Assembly: GCA_021741155.1 (NCBI GenBank)
Contig: JAIOYP010000006.1
Span: 62,001-126,000, forward strand
DNA length: 64,000 bases
Direction of reading: 5' to 3'
Origin: Flavobacteriales bacterium
GTDB taxonomy: Bacteria > Bacteroidota > Bacteroidia > UBA10329
Shown here: one piece after another, positions 50,291 through 62,600 of the stretch
Numbering within the stretch: position 1 is the stretch's first letter
Layout: each line of letters opens with the position of its first letter
The notes under the pieces: model-generated
Told to the model about the DNA's origin: nothing
Database searches by the model: none
The model's input: the letters and a program-made list of their open reading frames with translations, nothing else
Position numbers and translations under genes: made by a program

Positions 50291-50496
50291 TCATCGCGCA
50301 TTTTCCTGACATCCTCCTGCATCCTTTCTCCTTCTTCCTTGCTAATACTTCCAAGAAGGAGCTCCGAAAGTTTCTTTTTCCCTGTTTTATCGGAAGAATC
50401 CTTTCTAATACGAATCAGTTTAAGTTCGGCCAACTCTTCCAGCACACGCAAAGCATGGCTGTTCTCGGTTTCAATGGTAAGGGTTCGCGTGGTCAT
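50272..50496 (-). CDS. antitoxin of the VapC-like pair
   Basis: 74 residues: MTTRTLTIETENSHALRVLEELAELKLIRIRKD then a lysine-rich linker and LLLGSISKEEGERMQEDVRKMRDEWERDF. The layout, N-terminal beta-strand plus helix and a C-terminal charged helix, fits antitoxins found with PIN toxins in Bacteroidota. It overlaps the toxin start. Confidence 0.78.
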   Translation of the reverse strand: MTTRTLTIETENSHALRVLEELAELKLIRIRKDSSDKTGKKKLSELLLGSISKEEGERMQEDVRKMRDEWERDF

Positions 50497-50546
50497 AATT
50501 GATGTTGTCTCAATGTACTCAAAGATACTAAAAGTCCGTTCGGTCT

Positions 50547-51419
50547 TTACAGCACGTTCAGTACTTGCTCTTTAATCTTCTCCAATTCGTCCTTCATTTG
50601 AACTACGATTTTCTGGATTTCGGCATGATTTGCCTTGGAGCCGAGCGTGTTGATTTCCCGTCCCATTTCCTGAGAAATGAAACCTAGTTTGCGACCAGCA
50701 GCCTCCTCCGAATTCATGGTTTCCTCAAAGTATTTGAGATGAGCCGTGAGACGAACTTTCTCTTCCGTTACATCATATTTCTCGATGTAATACACAAGTT
50801 CCTGCTCCAATCGACCTTCATCCATTGTCACTTTCTCCTTGAGTTCCTCAAAGCGATCCATCATTCGTTGACGAACGGTTACAATTCGTTCACCTTCATA
50901 TTTCTCGACCTCGATCATCAAATTGCGAATGATGTTCAATCTTTCCGTCAAATCAATTCTCAACTGGTCGCCTTCTGCGGACCGGAATTCTTGGAAATTT
51001 TTGACAGCATCAAACAAAAGTGCGATGGCTAAATCAATCTCTTCCTGCGTTTTCTCTTTGCGTTCTGATTGAAGAACTTCTGGCAATTTGAGCACGTTGG
51101 CTAGCAAACTACTCTGATCCAACCCTTGTTTGTCGGATGCTTCTTTCAACATCTCGGTGTAATGGTCGAAAAGCGATTGATTGAGCGAGAGCATCTTATC
51201 ATCGCTCACGCCTTCGGCATAAACGGCAATATCCACTTTACCGCGAATGAGTTCGGAGGCGAGGTTTTTCCTCAACTCCATTTCTTGATCGCGCAAAGCG
51301 GAATTCAACCTTAAATTCAAGTCTAATTGTTTGCTGTTTACAGAACGAACTTCGGCCGTATAAGTAGTATGCTTATAATTGCCCTGCGCTTTTCCAAAGC
51401 CTGTCATTGATAGGATCAT
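50547..51419 (-). CDS. YicC/YloC family endoribonuclease
   Basis: 290 residues, a full-length member: MTGFGKAQGNYKHTTYTAEVRSVNSKQLDLNLRLNSALRDQEMELRKNLASELIRGKVDIAVYAE at the N-terminus and RLTAHLKYFEETMNSEEAAGRKLGFISQEMGREINTLGSKANHAEIQKIVVQMKDELEKIKEQVLNV at the C-terminus (DUF1732). The family cuts RNA and takes part in RNA turnover. It is divergent from the RNase HI gene, 16 bp between the starts; TAAATTCG just before its ATG is a possible -7 box. Confidence 0.9.
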   Translation of the reverse strand: MILSMTGFGKAQGNYKHTTYTAEVRSVNSKQLDLNLRLNSALRDQEMELRKNLASELIRGKVDIAVYAEGVSDDKMLSLNQSLFDHYTEMLKEASDKQGLDQSSLLANVLKLPEVLQSERKEKTQEEIDLAIALLFDAVKNFQEFRSAEGDQLRIDLTERLNIIRNLMIEVEKYEGERIVTVRQRMMDRFEELKEKVTMDEGRLEQELVYYIEKYDVTEEKVRLTAHLKYFEETMNSEEAAGRKLGFISQEMGREINTLGSKANHAEIQKIVVQMKDELEKIKEQVLNVL

Positions 51420-51435
51420 GGCGCGAATTTAGCAA

Positions 51436-51924
51436 ATGGCAGACGCTCAACCGATTGTGATTTACACCGATGGCTCGGCTCTCGGAAACCCAGGGCCCGG
51501 TGGTTTTGGAATTGTGCTCTCTTTCAAGAACCAATACAAGGAGGTTTCGCAAGGCTATAGGTACACCACCAACAACCGCATGGAGCTGTTGGCTATAATC
51601 GTTGCGTTAGAAATGCTGAAGGTTTCGGATACGGAGGTTATCATCTATTCCGACAGCAAATACGTGATTGATAGCGTAACCAAAGGTTGGGTTTTTGGCT
51701 GGGTGAAGAAGGGTTTTGCTGGTAAGAAGAATGCCGATCTGTGGAAACGTTTCCTGAAGATCTATCCAAAGAACAAGGTTAAGTTTCAATGGGTAAAAGG
51801 CCACGCCAACATTCCGGGAAACGAAAAATGTGACCAATTAGCCGTGGCTGCTGCCAACAAAAAAACAACCCATTTGGTGGATGAAGGCTACGAAACCGAG
51901 AACAAACCCAAAGGCCTTTTTTGA
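51436..51924 (+). CDS. rnhA: ribonuclease HI
   Basis: 162 residues. Catalytic acids: Asp12 in YTDGSALGNPGPGG, Glu50 in NNRMELLAI, Asp73 in YSDSKYVID and Asp133 in EKCDQLA, with His123 in KGHANIPGN. It degrades RNA in RNA-DNA hybrids. Its stop directly abuts the stop of the convergent fhs gene (51924/51925), leaving no room for a terminator between them. Confidence 0.95.
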   Translation: MADAQPIVIYTDGSALGNPGPGGFGIVLSFKNQYKEVSQGYRYTTNNRMELLAIIVALEMLKVSDTEVIIYSDSKYVIDSVTKGWVFGWVKKGFAGKKNADLWKRFLKIYPKNKVKFQWVKGHANIPGNEKCDQLAVAAANKKTTHLVDEGYETENKPKGLF

Positions 51925-53610
51925 TTAGGACAGCCCCGTAATCTTACCGTCATTATCGATATCCATTCTTTCGGAAGAAGGAACAGACGGGAGACCTGGC
52001 ATCCGCATCATCTTTCCCGCAATCGGAATAATAAATCCTGCGCCCGCGGCCACTTCAAATTCCCTTATGGTGAGCACGAATTCGGTTGGTCGTCCAATAC
52101 GTTTCTCATCATCGGTAAACGATTTCTGCGTTTTGGCGATGCAAATAGGAAGTTTTCCCAATCCGATTCGCTCAATGGCATTGAGGTCTCTTTTGGCCTT
52201 GAAACTGTACTCCACTTCCGCAGCACCGTAAATCTCACGCGCTATCGTTTCTATTTTGGATTTGACGGAATCATTCCAATCGTAAAGCGGTTTAAAGTCG
52301 TTCTTTCCTTCTTGAACGGAATCAACAACCGCTTGTGCTAAATCGATGGAGCCGTTTCCTCCGTTTGCCCAACATTTGGTTACGGCAGAACGCACGCCCA
52401 ATGATTCGCATTTCGATTTCAACCAATCAATTTCTTCTTCCGAATCTGAGTTAAAGTGGTTGATGGCTACAACCGGATTCAAACCGAATTTTCGGAGATT
52501 TTCGATGTGTTTCTCCAAGTTTGGAAATCCTTCTTGTACCAGACTCAAATTTGGAATGCCGATGTCTTCTTTTGCAGCTCCTCCGTGATGGCGTAATGCG
52601 CGTATGGTGGCGATGAGCACCACCGCTTTTGGCTTCAGATTTCCGTATCCGCATTTAATATCAAGGAATTTCTCTCCTCCAAGATCAGCCCCAAAACCAG
52701 CCTCCGTAACCACATAATCGCACAACGACATGCCCATTTTTGTGGCAAGAATCGTATTGGTTCCCTGCGCGATATTGGCAAATGGACCGCCATGAATTAT
52801 GGCAGGATTTCCTTCCAACGTCTGCACCAAATTGGGCTTAATGGCATCTTTAAGAAGAACGGCCATGGCGCCTTGAGCATTTAAATCTCTGGCATAAATT
52901 GGTTCATTATCGTAGGTGAAACCGATGAAAATGTTGCCGAGTTTTTCTTTGAGGTCGTCAATACTGGTACACATGCACAGAATGGCCATTACTTCTGAAG
53001 CTGCCGTGATATTGAAACCGCTTTCGCGAGGCACGCCATCTGCCGTTCCGCCCAAGCCTACGACAATGAAACGGAGTGAACGGTCGTTCATGTCCATCAC
53101 ACGTTTCCAGCTCACCGTTCGCGGGTCAATCCTCAGATTATGTGTTCGGCTTTGGATGTTATTGTCGATGAGAGCAGCCAAAAGATTATTGGCTTTTTCA
53201 ATAGCAGCAAAATCTCCCGTAAAATGTAGGTTGATGTCTTCCATCGGAACTACCTGAGACCAGCCTCCGCCAGCCGCACCTCCTTTTATTCCGAAAACGG
53301 GACCTAACGAAGGTTCGCGGAGCACGGCTACAGATTTTTTACCCAATTTATTCAAGGCTTCATTCAACCCAATGGAAACCGTGGTTTTACCCTCGCCAGC
53401 AGGCGTTGGCGTCATGGCAGTTACCAGAATAAGGTTTGATTTATCCACCTTCTCCTGATCAATCAATTTCAACGGGAGTTTGGCCTTGTACTTTCCATAC
53501 AACTCAAGGTCGTCAGTGTCTATGCCAAGTTTGGCAGCAACTTGCAGAATGGGTTTCATGCTAACGCTTTGGGCAATATCTAGGTCGGTTTTCAGCTCTT
53601 TTCGTTCCAT
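51925..53610 (-). CDS. fhs: formate-tetrahydrofolate ligase
   Basis: 561 residues, the normal length. ATP-binding P-loop TPTPAGEGKTT, LREPSLGPVFGIKGGAAGGGWSQVVPMEDINLHFTGD, HNLRIDPRTVSWKRVMDMNDR, and TEAGFGADLGGEKFLDIKC are the hallmark segments. It makes 10-formyl-THF from formate, THF and ATP, feeding purine and one-carbon metabolism. Confidence 0.97.
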   Translation of the reverse strand: MERKELKTDLDIAQSVSMKPILQVAAKLGIDTDDLELYGKYKAKLPLKLIDQEKVDKSNLILVTAMTPTPAGEGKTTVSIGLNEALNKLGKKSVAVLREPSLGPVFGIKGGAAGGGWSQVVPMEDINLHFTGDFAAIEKANNLLAALIDNNIQSRTHNLRIDPRTVSWKRVMDMNDRSLRFIVVGLGGTADGVPRESGFNITAASEVMAILCMCTSIDDLKEKLGNIFIGFTYDNEPIYARDLNAQGAMAVLLKDAIKPNLVQTLEGNPAIIHGGPFANIAQGTNTILATKMGMSLCDYVVTEAGFGADLGGEKFLDIKCGYGNLKPKAVVLIATIRALRHHGGAAKEDIGIPNLSLVQEGFPNLEKHIENLRKFGLNPVVAINHFNSDSEEEIDWLKSKCESLGVRSAVTKCWANGGNGSIDLAQAVVDSVQEGKNDFKPLYDWNDSVKSKIETIAREIYGAAEVEYSFKAKRDLNAIERIGLGKLPICIAKTQKSFTDDEKRIGRPTEFVLTIREFEVAAGAGFIIPIAGKMMRMPGLPSVPSSERMDIDNDGKITGLS

Positions 53611-53635
53611 GTTGTTTCGATATAAGGTGCAATAA

Positions 53636-53667
53636 CGAAAAAGGTCGTGACTCGCGCCACGACCTTT
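53636..53667 (-). terminator. intrinsic terminator after the giant adhesin gene
   Basis: On the minus strand the arms AAAGGTCGTG/CACGACCTTT (10-bp stem, 8-nt loop) are followed by TTCGTT. It starts 22 bp after the adhesin stop and separates it from fhs. Confidence 0.75.
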
Positions 53668-53689
53668 GTCACTCTTGTTCCAATTCAGT

Positions 53690-56600
53690 TTAGTAAAGAA
53701 CCATTACAGTTCCCGAGTTTCCGTGCTTGCCATTTGTAAAATCTTGTCCATCCCAAATTTCGCCATCAACGAATGTTGCATTGATTTTCCAGACGTAAGA
53801 ACCCATTGGGACAACGGCTCCTTTGTAAACGCCATCCCAACCTTCGGCCGGACTACCGTTATTAAGCGCTGTTGATTCCCAAAGTAAATTGCCCCATTTG
53901 TCAAAAATCCAAAGATGATAATCGGCAATTCCAGTTCCTTTTGGAAGGAAGATAGACGCTTCTCCCACCTCGCCAATTCCCATTGCATTCGGCACATAAA
54001 GGGTGGTTTGCAGTTCTACGCTGATGTAATGAACAGCAGTATCGGCACAACCGAATTCGTTGATGGCCGTGAGCGTTACGAAGTACCCTCCATACGATGG
54101 GAATTCATAGGTTGGTTGGAATTCATCTGACTGATCATCGTTTCCGAAATCCCAGTTGTAAAGGTCTGCATCCACCGAGTTGTTTACGAATTCGTATTCA
54201 TTACCCGGATCAGGGAACGAAGTATTGTTGGCCGTAAAATCTGCAATTGGAGACGGATAAGCCGAAACTGCAGCTCCCAACGAAAGCGTGTCCGAACATC
54301 CACCCAGACTAGAAACAATCAACGTTACTTCGTATTCTCCTGGAATGTCATACACATGAATTGGGTGGGAAATTGTTGATGTTGTTCCATCGCCAAAGTC
54401 CCATAAATAATCTAATCCAGTGGTGCTATTGTTTCCGAAATTGACCACCAGCGGTGCACAACCTTGCGCATTATTCAATGTGAAAGCAGCCGTTGGAATG
54501 TTATCAATGATAACCGTCCCTGTAGTTGTATCAGCACAACCAGCGCCAGAAATTGCAATGAGCGTTACTGTGTACGTTCCAGCATTGGCGTAAGTGGCTG
54601 TAGGATTTACATCGCTAGATTGTGTTCCGTTACCCAATATCCACTGGTAACCAGTTGCACCTGAACTCATGTTTGTGAACTGAATATCAGAAGGCAACAC
54701 GCATGGAGCGCTTGCAGACGAACTGAATGCGGCAACTGGAGTTGAAGCCATGTTTACCGTTACGCTGTCGAGACTGGCAGCACAACCATTTTCATCCACT
54801 ACAAGCACCGTGTAAGTTGTAGCAACAGTTGGGCTTACGAAATGCGATGCGCCTAAGCCAAGGCCATTATTCCAAGTGTATGAGAAGTTACCTGCACCAC
54901 CAATTGCTGATGCCGAAATTGTTACTCCGCTTCCAGGACAAACTGCTGTATCTGAAGTTGTGCTTACAACAATCGCATCAGGTTGCGTAATCTGAACGAT
55001 GTCCGAATAAGTACATCCGCTCGCATCAGTAACAACAAACGTGTAAGTTCCCGCTTCAAGAGTGGTGGCCGTGTTTCCTGTTTGACCAATGCTTGGCCAG
55101 TTGTAGGTCAATGGTGCTGTTCCGCCTTCGGCTATAATGGTGGCTTCGCCATTATTACCGCCTTTACAAAGCACATTTACGGTTGAAATGCTGTGCACTG
55201 AAATAGCCTCTGGTTCGGTAAATGTGGCAGACAAACTATCGGTACAGCCGTGTCCATCGGTTACATAAACGGTGTAGGTTCCTGCGGCTAAATTGTAAGC
55301 TGCAAATCCAGCATCGCCATTACTCCATGTGGCAGTGTATGGAGTTGTTCCGCCAGTCACATCCACTTCAATCTGACCGTTGGCAGCGCCATTACATGTC
55401 ACGTTGAAGAGTGTATCAAGAGCGATTGTCAATAGAGCTGGTTCATCAATCAGGAAGGTCAACGTTGTATCGCAGCCGCCAGCATCGGTAACGGTTACGG
55501 TGTGAACGCCCGCTCCGAAACCTGTTGCGAGAGAATCAGTGTCAGAATTTGACCAGAGATATGTGTATGGCGTTGTTCCGCCTGAAACAGTTACAACCGC
55601 AGAACCATCAGCCAATCCATTACAACTAACGCTTGATTGAACTTGAACCTGCACTTGAATGGAAGTTGGCTGACCGACCGCCACATTCATTGACCACGAA
55701 CAATTGTTCGCATCAACCACATGAACCTCGTAAACACCAGCATTGAGACCGCTAGCCGTTGGGCCAGAGATGTTGAGGTTTGGCCATGTGTAGGTGTAAG
55801 GTGCCGTTCCGCCAGTTGCTTCAACCGTGATTTCGCCATTCATCGCACCACTACATGTTGAGTTGATGACCGTGTCAACACTCATAATAAGTTCGGTCGG
55901 TTCCGAAATCGTGGCTGAAAGCGTATCGGTACAACCATTTGCATCAGTAACCTCAAGCAAGTAGGTTCCTGCCGCAACGCCATTCAAATCTTGCAGCGTG
56001 TCATTGTTTGACCAGTTGTAAGAATATGGAGTAGTTCCACCAATCACATTCACATCAATAATTCCGTTGCTTTCTCCGAAGCAAATGACATCATAGATTT
56101 GAACCAAACTGGCATCCAAAACATCTGGCTCGGTCATTTCCAATTGCAACGAATCCTGACATCCATTCTGATCAAGCACGGTGACCGTGTAGAATCCTAG
56201 GCCAATTTCTTCTGCTGTCGGTCCCATTTGACCATCAGACCAAGAGAATGTGTAAGTAGGAATACCACCATTTGCCTGCACAAAGAATGAACCATCCATG
56301 GCGCCATTACAGCTTACCAAATTGGTATCAACTGAGAATACAATCAACGAATCTGGCTGCGTCAAAGTCACACTATCGATGAGCGTACAACCATTGGCAT
56401 CTGTAATGTTCACGAAGTAGATTCCAGCTTCAAGGTTTGCCAAGTCTTCTGTGGTTTCTCCGTTATTCCAAGAATACGAGTACGGCTGCGTTCCTTCGTT
56501 AACCGTTAGGTCGATGGATCCATCGGCCAAACCATTACAAGAGATTTGGAATCCGTTGTAATCTGAAGTAGTGATGAAAGATGAAAGTCCATCAGGCTCG

Positions 56601-59600
56601 GTCAATGTAATTGAACCACTGATTTCGCATCCGTTGGCATCTGTTACCGTGTAGGTGTAAATGCCCGCCATCAGACTGTCGATGTCTTCGGTTGTATCGC
56701 CATTGCTCCAGCTTACGCTGTATGGAGCGGCTCCGCCTGAAATTGTGAGTCCGATAGAACCATCAGCCGCACCACCGCACGAAATGTTCACTCCGTTGTA
56801 ATCGCTTACAAGCGAATCCACATCAAAAGGAGCTGGCTCAGTAAGCGTGATGCTGTCGGTGTAAGAACATCCGCTGGCATCAGACACAACCACGATGTAG
56901 GTTCCGGCTTCAAGACCAGAAATATCTTCAGTGGTTGAAGTGAATCCGTTCGGGCCAGTCCAAGCGTAATTGTAAGTCACGCACTCTTCTCCACCTAACA
57001 CATTAATGCTGATGGCACCATCAAATTCTCCAATACATGAGATGTTTGCTCCACCGGCAAATTCTGGTGAGGTGATGCTGTCTGTAGTCAACGGATCTGG
57101 CTCGGTAAGAATGATTGTTTGAACTGCTGATGTTCCGTTTGCATCTGTAACCGTTACACCATGAAGTCCCGCTCCAAGACCCGTTGCAGTCTGCGTTGTT
57201 TGTCCGTTCGTCCAAACATATGTGTATGGCAGACATCCACCTGAAGGATTGGCTGTTGCTTCCCCATTTGGAACCGCACCGCAGCTCAAGTTGTAGCCAC
57301 ATGGTCCTTCTGGCGAAGTGATTTCAACCAATACTGGCGATGGCTCAATGGTTACATCAAACGAGCAAGAAACGCTGTTGTTCGACTCATCGGTAGCCGT
57401 ATAAGTAACGGTTGTTGTTCCAACTGGGAAGTTATCTCCAGGAACAAAATTGCTTGTCAAGGTTGGCGTACAGTTGTCTGCAGCTGTTGGCTCAGTCCAG
57501 AAAACCTGTGGTGAACAATCTGAGCTATCAGGAACAATTACTGTGTCCATTGGGCAGGCAATAATTACAGGAGAAATCGTGTCTAGAACAGTTAGTTCAC
57601 TTGAGCAGTTGGCGCTGTTTCCGTTCACATCAACCACCGTTACGGTGATGATGTTTGAACCAAGATCCGCACACGAGAAATCAATTTGCGAAGCGAAAAT
57701 GGTGTCGATGGCACAGTTGTCGGTTGAGTTATCGTTTAACTCATTAGCCAAAATGCTCACCATTCCGTTTCCGTCAAGTATCACGGTCAAATCCGTGCAG
57801 TTTGCAATTGGATTGATGTTGTCTTCAATCGTAACGGTAGCGGTACATGTTGAAGTGTTTCCATTGTTGTCTTCAACCGTTAACACAACGGTGTTTGCTC
57901 CCACATTCGAGCAATCGAAGTTGCTTAGATCAACCACAAATCCTGTGATACCACAAGCATCGCTTGAACCATTATCAACCTCCTCAGCATCGATGGTAGT
58001 TTCTCCATCGGCATTTACTTGAACAACGATGTCTTGGCAAATAGCAACTGGAGAAATCGTGTCAACTACTGTTACCGATGCGTTGCAACTGCTCACGTTT
58101 CCGTTCACATCAATAACGGTTAGAACTACAGGATTAACGCCAACTCCCGAACAAGAGAAGTCGTTTGGAGTAACATACATCGTATCGATGGCGCAATTGT
58201 CGGTGCTTCCGGCATCCACATCGGAAGCTAGAATTGTGGCATCTCCAAGAACATCCAAATACACCGTCATGTTTTGGCACAACGCAACTGGCGGAACGTT
58301 CTCCTCAACAATAATTACCGCATCGCACGTAGAGCTGTTTCCAGAGGCATCAATTACAGTCAAGGTAACTGAGTTTGTTCCGATTTCAGAGCAATCGAAC
58401 GTGTATTGCGATAGCAACATGGTATCGATGGCGCAGTTGTCTGATGAGTTCAGATCAACTTCGTCAGCAGTAATAGTTGCCACTCCGTTGGCATCCATTT
58501 GAACCACAACTGGTGTACACGTAGCATGTGGAGAAACGTTGTCTTGAACTGTGACTTGTGAAGTACAAGTGGATACGTTTCCGTTGATGTCTGTTACGGT
58601 GAGCACCACTTGGTTAACGCCAGCATCAGAGCAATCAAATGTTCTATCATCCAACACAAGGGATAGAATTCCACAGTTATCAAATGATCCATTATTTACT
58701 TGCAAAACAGTAATACTAGCTTCACCAGCAGCATTTAGCTGAGTGATCAAATCCTGACAAATGGCGGTTGGCGAAATCGTGTCTAGAACCTCCACGCTAG
58801 AAGTACAAGTACTTTGATTTCCGTTCACATCCACAACCGTAAGCGTGACGATATTATTTCCAACATTCGAGCAATCGAAGTTCATTTGACTCACGAAAAC
58901 CGTGTCAATACCACAGTTTGCATCGCTTCCTGCGTTGATGTCTGAAGCGCTGATACTTGCATTTCCAGCAGCATCCAACTGAATCGTGATGTCTTGGCAA
59001 TTGGCGTTCGGATTTACGTTATCCTCAACGGTAACGATGGCCTCACATGTACTCTCGTTTCCGTTCACATCAATAACGGTAAGAACAACCGTGTTGTCGC
59101 CAACTTGACTACAATCGAAGATGGTTTGATCTACGCTGATGGCATCAATTCCGCAATTGTCTGTGCTTCCACCATCCACATCAGCAGCCACAATGCTTGC
59201 TGTTCCTGTAGCATCCAGTTGAATGGTGATGTCTTGACAAACCGTTACTGGTGGAATCGTATCAAACACACGCACAACCGCCTGACAGATGTCGAAGTTT
59301 CCATAGTTATCTGTTACGGTCAATGTGACTGGATTCACACCAATATCCGTACAATCGAATGTGTAAACGCTTAGCGTCATGGTATCAATTCCGCAAGCAT
59401 CCGTAGAGCCATTGTCGATGTCGTCAGCAGTGATAGTTACTTGACCGTTTGCTTCCAAATAGACTGAAAGGTTTTGGCAGATTACGTTCGGGTCAACTTC
59501 ATCAACCACATTCGCATTGGCAGTACAGGTAGAAGTATTTCCGTTCACATCAGTTACGGTCAATTCAACTGTATTTCCTCCTATCTCGCTACAATCAAAC

Positions 59601-62600
59601 GAGTTCACATCAATTGCAAGCGACTGGATTCCACAGTTATCAAACGAACCATCATCAATATCGCCAGCGGCAATAATTGCTGTTCCGTTTGAAGTCAATT
59701 GAACGGTGATGTCTGTACAAACCGCTGTTGGAGGAACGGTGTCTTGAGCTGTAACCGTAGCAATACAAGTGCTGATGTTTCCGTTCACATCCGTAACCGT
59801 TAGAATGATAGAATTGGCTCCAACGTTGTTGCAATTCAGCATCTGAGGAAGAACGGACATCGTGGCAATTCCGCAGTTATCAGAAGAACCATTGTCAACC
59901 AAAACTGGTGTGATGACAGCTTCGCCATTAGCATCTAACTGAACCGTCACAGAAGCACATGCAGCGGTTGGGTTCGTGTTGTCTTCCACAGTAATGGTTG
60001 CATCGCAGGTTGAGACGTTTCCATTAACATCGGTAACGGTTACCGTGATGATGTTGTCACCTACGGTTGAGCAATCCAACGTTGTGTTTAACTGACCACT
60101 GTCAACCGTTACTGTGGCAATTCCGCAGTTGTCGGCAGAACCACCGTCCAAATCGGCAGCAACAATGATGATGTCACCGTTTACATCAAGATCAACCGTG
60201 ATGTCGTTACAAACTGCGGTAGGAGAAATCGTATCAAGAACAGCAACAGTAGCCGTACAAGTTGATACGTTTCCTGTGTTGTCCGTAGCGGTCAAGGTCA
60301 CCGTATTTGCTCCAACATTTGAGCAATCGAATGCGTTTGGAGAAACGGACAACGAGGCCAATCCGCAACTTGCATTCGAACCTCCGTTCACATCGCCTGC
60401 CGCGATAGAAACGTTACCTGTAGCATTCAGATAAACAGTGATGTCTTGACAAGAAACTGTTGGAACTTCGTTGTTTTCAATTGTCAGCTGCGCATCACAA
60501 GTAGAAACGTTACCGTTCGCATCGGTAGCTGTAAGTGTTATGGTTTGAGTTCCAACATCGGCACATGTCCATTGCGTGTCAGCAGCATCTATTGAAAGCG
60601 TAACAGAACCACAGTTATCGGTCGTTCCACCGTCCAATTCAACGGCAGTAAGGACAACGGTTCCTGAAGGGTCCAATTCAATCGTAATGTCTTGACAAAT
60701 GATTGTTGGGCTAATCGTGTCTTCAACGGTTACAATCGCATCGCACGTAGAAACGTTTCCATTCACGTCAGTTACTGTGAGCGTAACCGTGTTTGCTCCT
60801 ACATTCGAGCAATCGAACGCCTGAGTTGTGTTTCCACCATCAATTTCGAGGGAGGCGATTCCACAGTTATCGAAAGAACCGTTGTCAATATCTGCAGAAG
60901 TGATTGTCAAATCTCCGTTTGCGTCTAACAGAACCGTGATGTTCTGACAAACTGCGTTTGGATCAACGTTGTCTTCAACAGTTACCGTTGCATCGCAAGT
61001 AGAAACGTTTCCATTTACGTCTGTAACCGTCAACGTAACCGTGTTTGTCCCTACTTGAGAACAATCGAAATCTTGAGTGGTATTTCCGTTGTCGATTTCA
61101 AGAGAAGCGATTCCGCAATTGTCGTTGCTTCCACCATTGATGTCAGCAGATGTGATAGTCAATTCGCCATTCGCATCAAGCTGTACTGTGATGTTTTGGC
61201 AAACTGCTGTCGGAGAAATCGTGTCTTCTACTGTTACAATCGCATCACAAGTTGAAGCGTTTCCGTTCACATCCGTTACCGTCAGTGTAACCGTGTTAGT
61301 TCCTACAGTTGAGCAATCGAAAGCTTGATTGGCATTTCCACCATCAATTGTGAGGGAAGCGATTCCGCAAGCATCTGTAGATCCGTTATCAATATCAGCT
61401 GACATGATGGTCAAATCGCCATTCGCATCCAACTGAACGGTGATGTTTTGGCAAACTGCCGTTGGGTCGATATTGTCTTCGACAGTAACCGTTGCATCGC
61501 ACGTAGAAACGTTTCCGTTCACATCTGTTACCGTAAGCGTAACGGTGTTCGCTCCAACGTTGGAGCATTCGAAATCTTGAGTGGTATTTCCGCCATCAAT
61601 CTCAAGCGAAGCAACTCCGCAATTATCAGCAGAACCGCCATCAATATCAGCTGATGCTATGGTCAATTCGCCATTCGCATCAAGCTGAACTGTGATGTTC
61701 TGGCAAACCGCAGTTGGAGAGATTGTGTCCAGAACAGTAACAATCGCGTCACAAGTTGAAGTGTTTCCGCTGTTGTCAATTGCTGTGAGCGTGACCGTGT
61801 TCGGGCCAACATTTGAGCAATCGAAAGCATCCTGAGAAACGGTCAATGAAGCTAATCCGCAACTTGCATTTGAACCTCCGTTCACGTCATCAGCGATAAT
61901 TGAAATGTTGCCAGTCGCATCCAAATAAACGGTGATGTCTTGGCAGAATACGTTTGGCGCAACGTTGTTTTCAATCGTAACCGTTGCATCACACGTTGAA
62001 ACGTTGCCGTTCACATCCGTTATAGTTAAGGTGATTGTATTCGTGCCTTCATCAGCACAATCGAAATCGAATGTTGTGTTGCCGCCATCAACAGTATAAG
62101 AAGCAATTCCGCAATTATCAGTGCTTCCACCGTCAATATCAATTGAATTAATGGTTGCGTTTCCGTTGGCATCCAGCTGAACTGTGATGTTTTGACAAAC
62201 GGCTGTTGGATCAACGTTATCTTCAACCGTTACGGTCGCATCACAGGTAGAAACGTTTCCGTTCACATCTGTTACCGTTAGCGTAACTGTGTTTGCGCCA
62301 ACATTCGAGCAATCAAATGCTTGAGTCGTATTTCCACCATCTATCTCCAGCGAAGCGATTCCGCAATTATCAGAAGAACCTCCATCGATATCAGCTGAAG
62401 CAATGGTCAAATCTCCATTGGCATCCAACTGAACTGTGATATTCTGGCAAACTGCCGTTGGGTCGATATTGTCTTCAACAGTTACCGTTGCATCGCAGGT
62501 TGAAACGTTTCCGTTCACGTCAGTTACAGTCAATGTAACCGTGTTTGCTCCAACATTTGAGCAATCGAACTCTTGAGTGGTATTTCCGCCATCAATTTCC

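Noticed and set aside
57450-58502. Long plus-strand open frames opposite the giant adhesin (also at 60114-60434)
   Set aside because: They follow the adhesin's repeat period on the other strand and result from its codon usage; there is no independent protein character.
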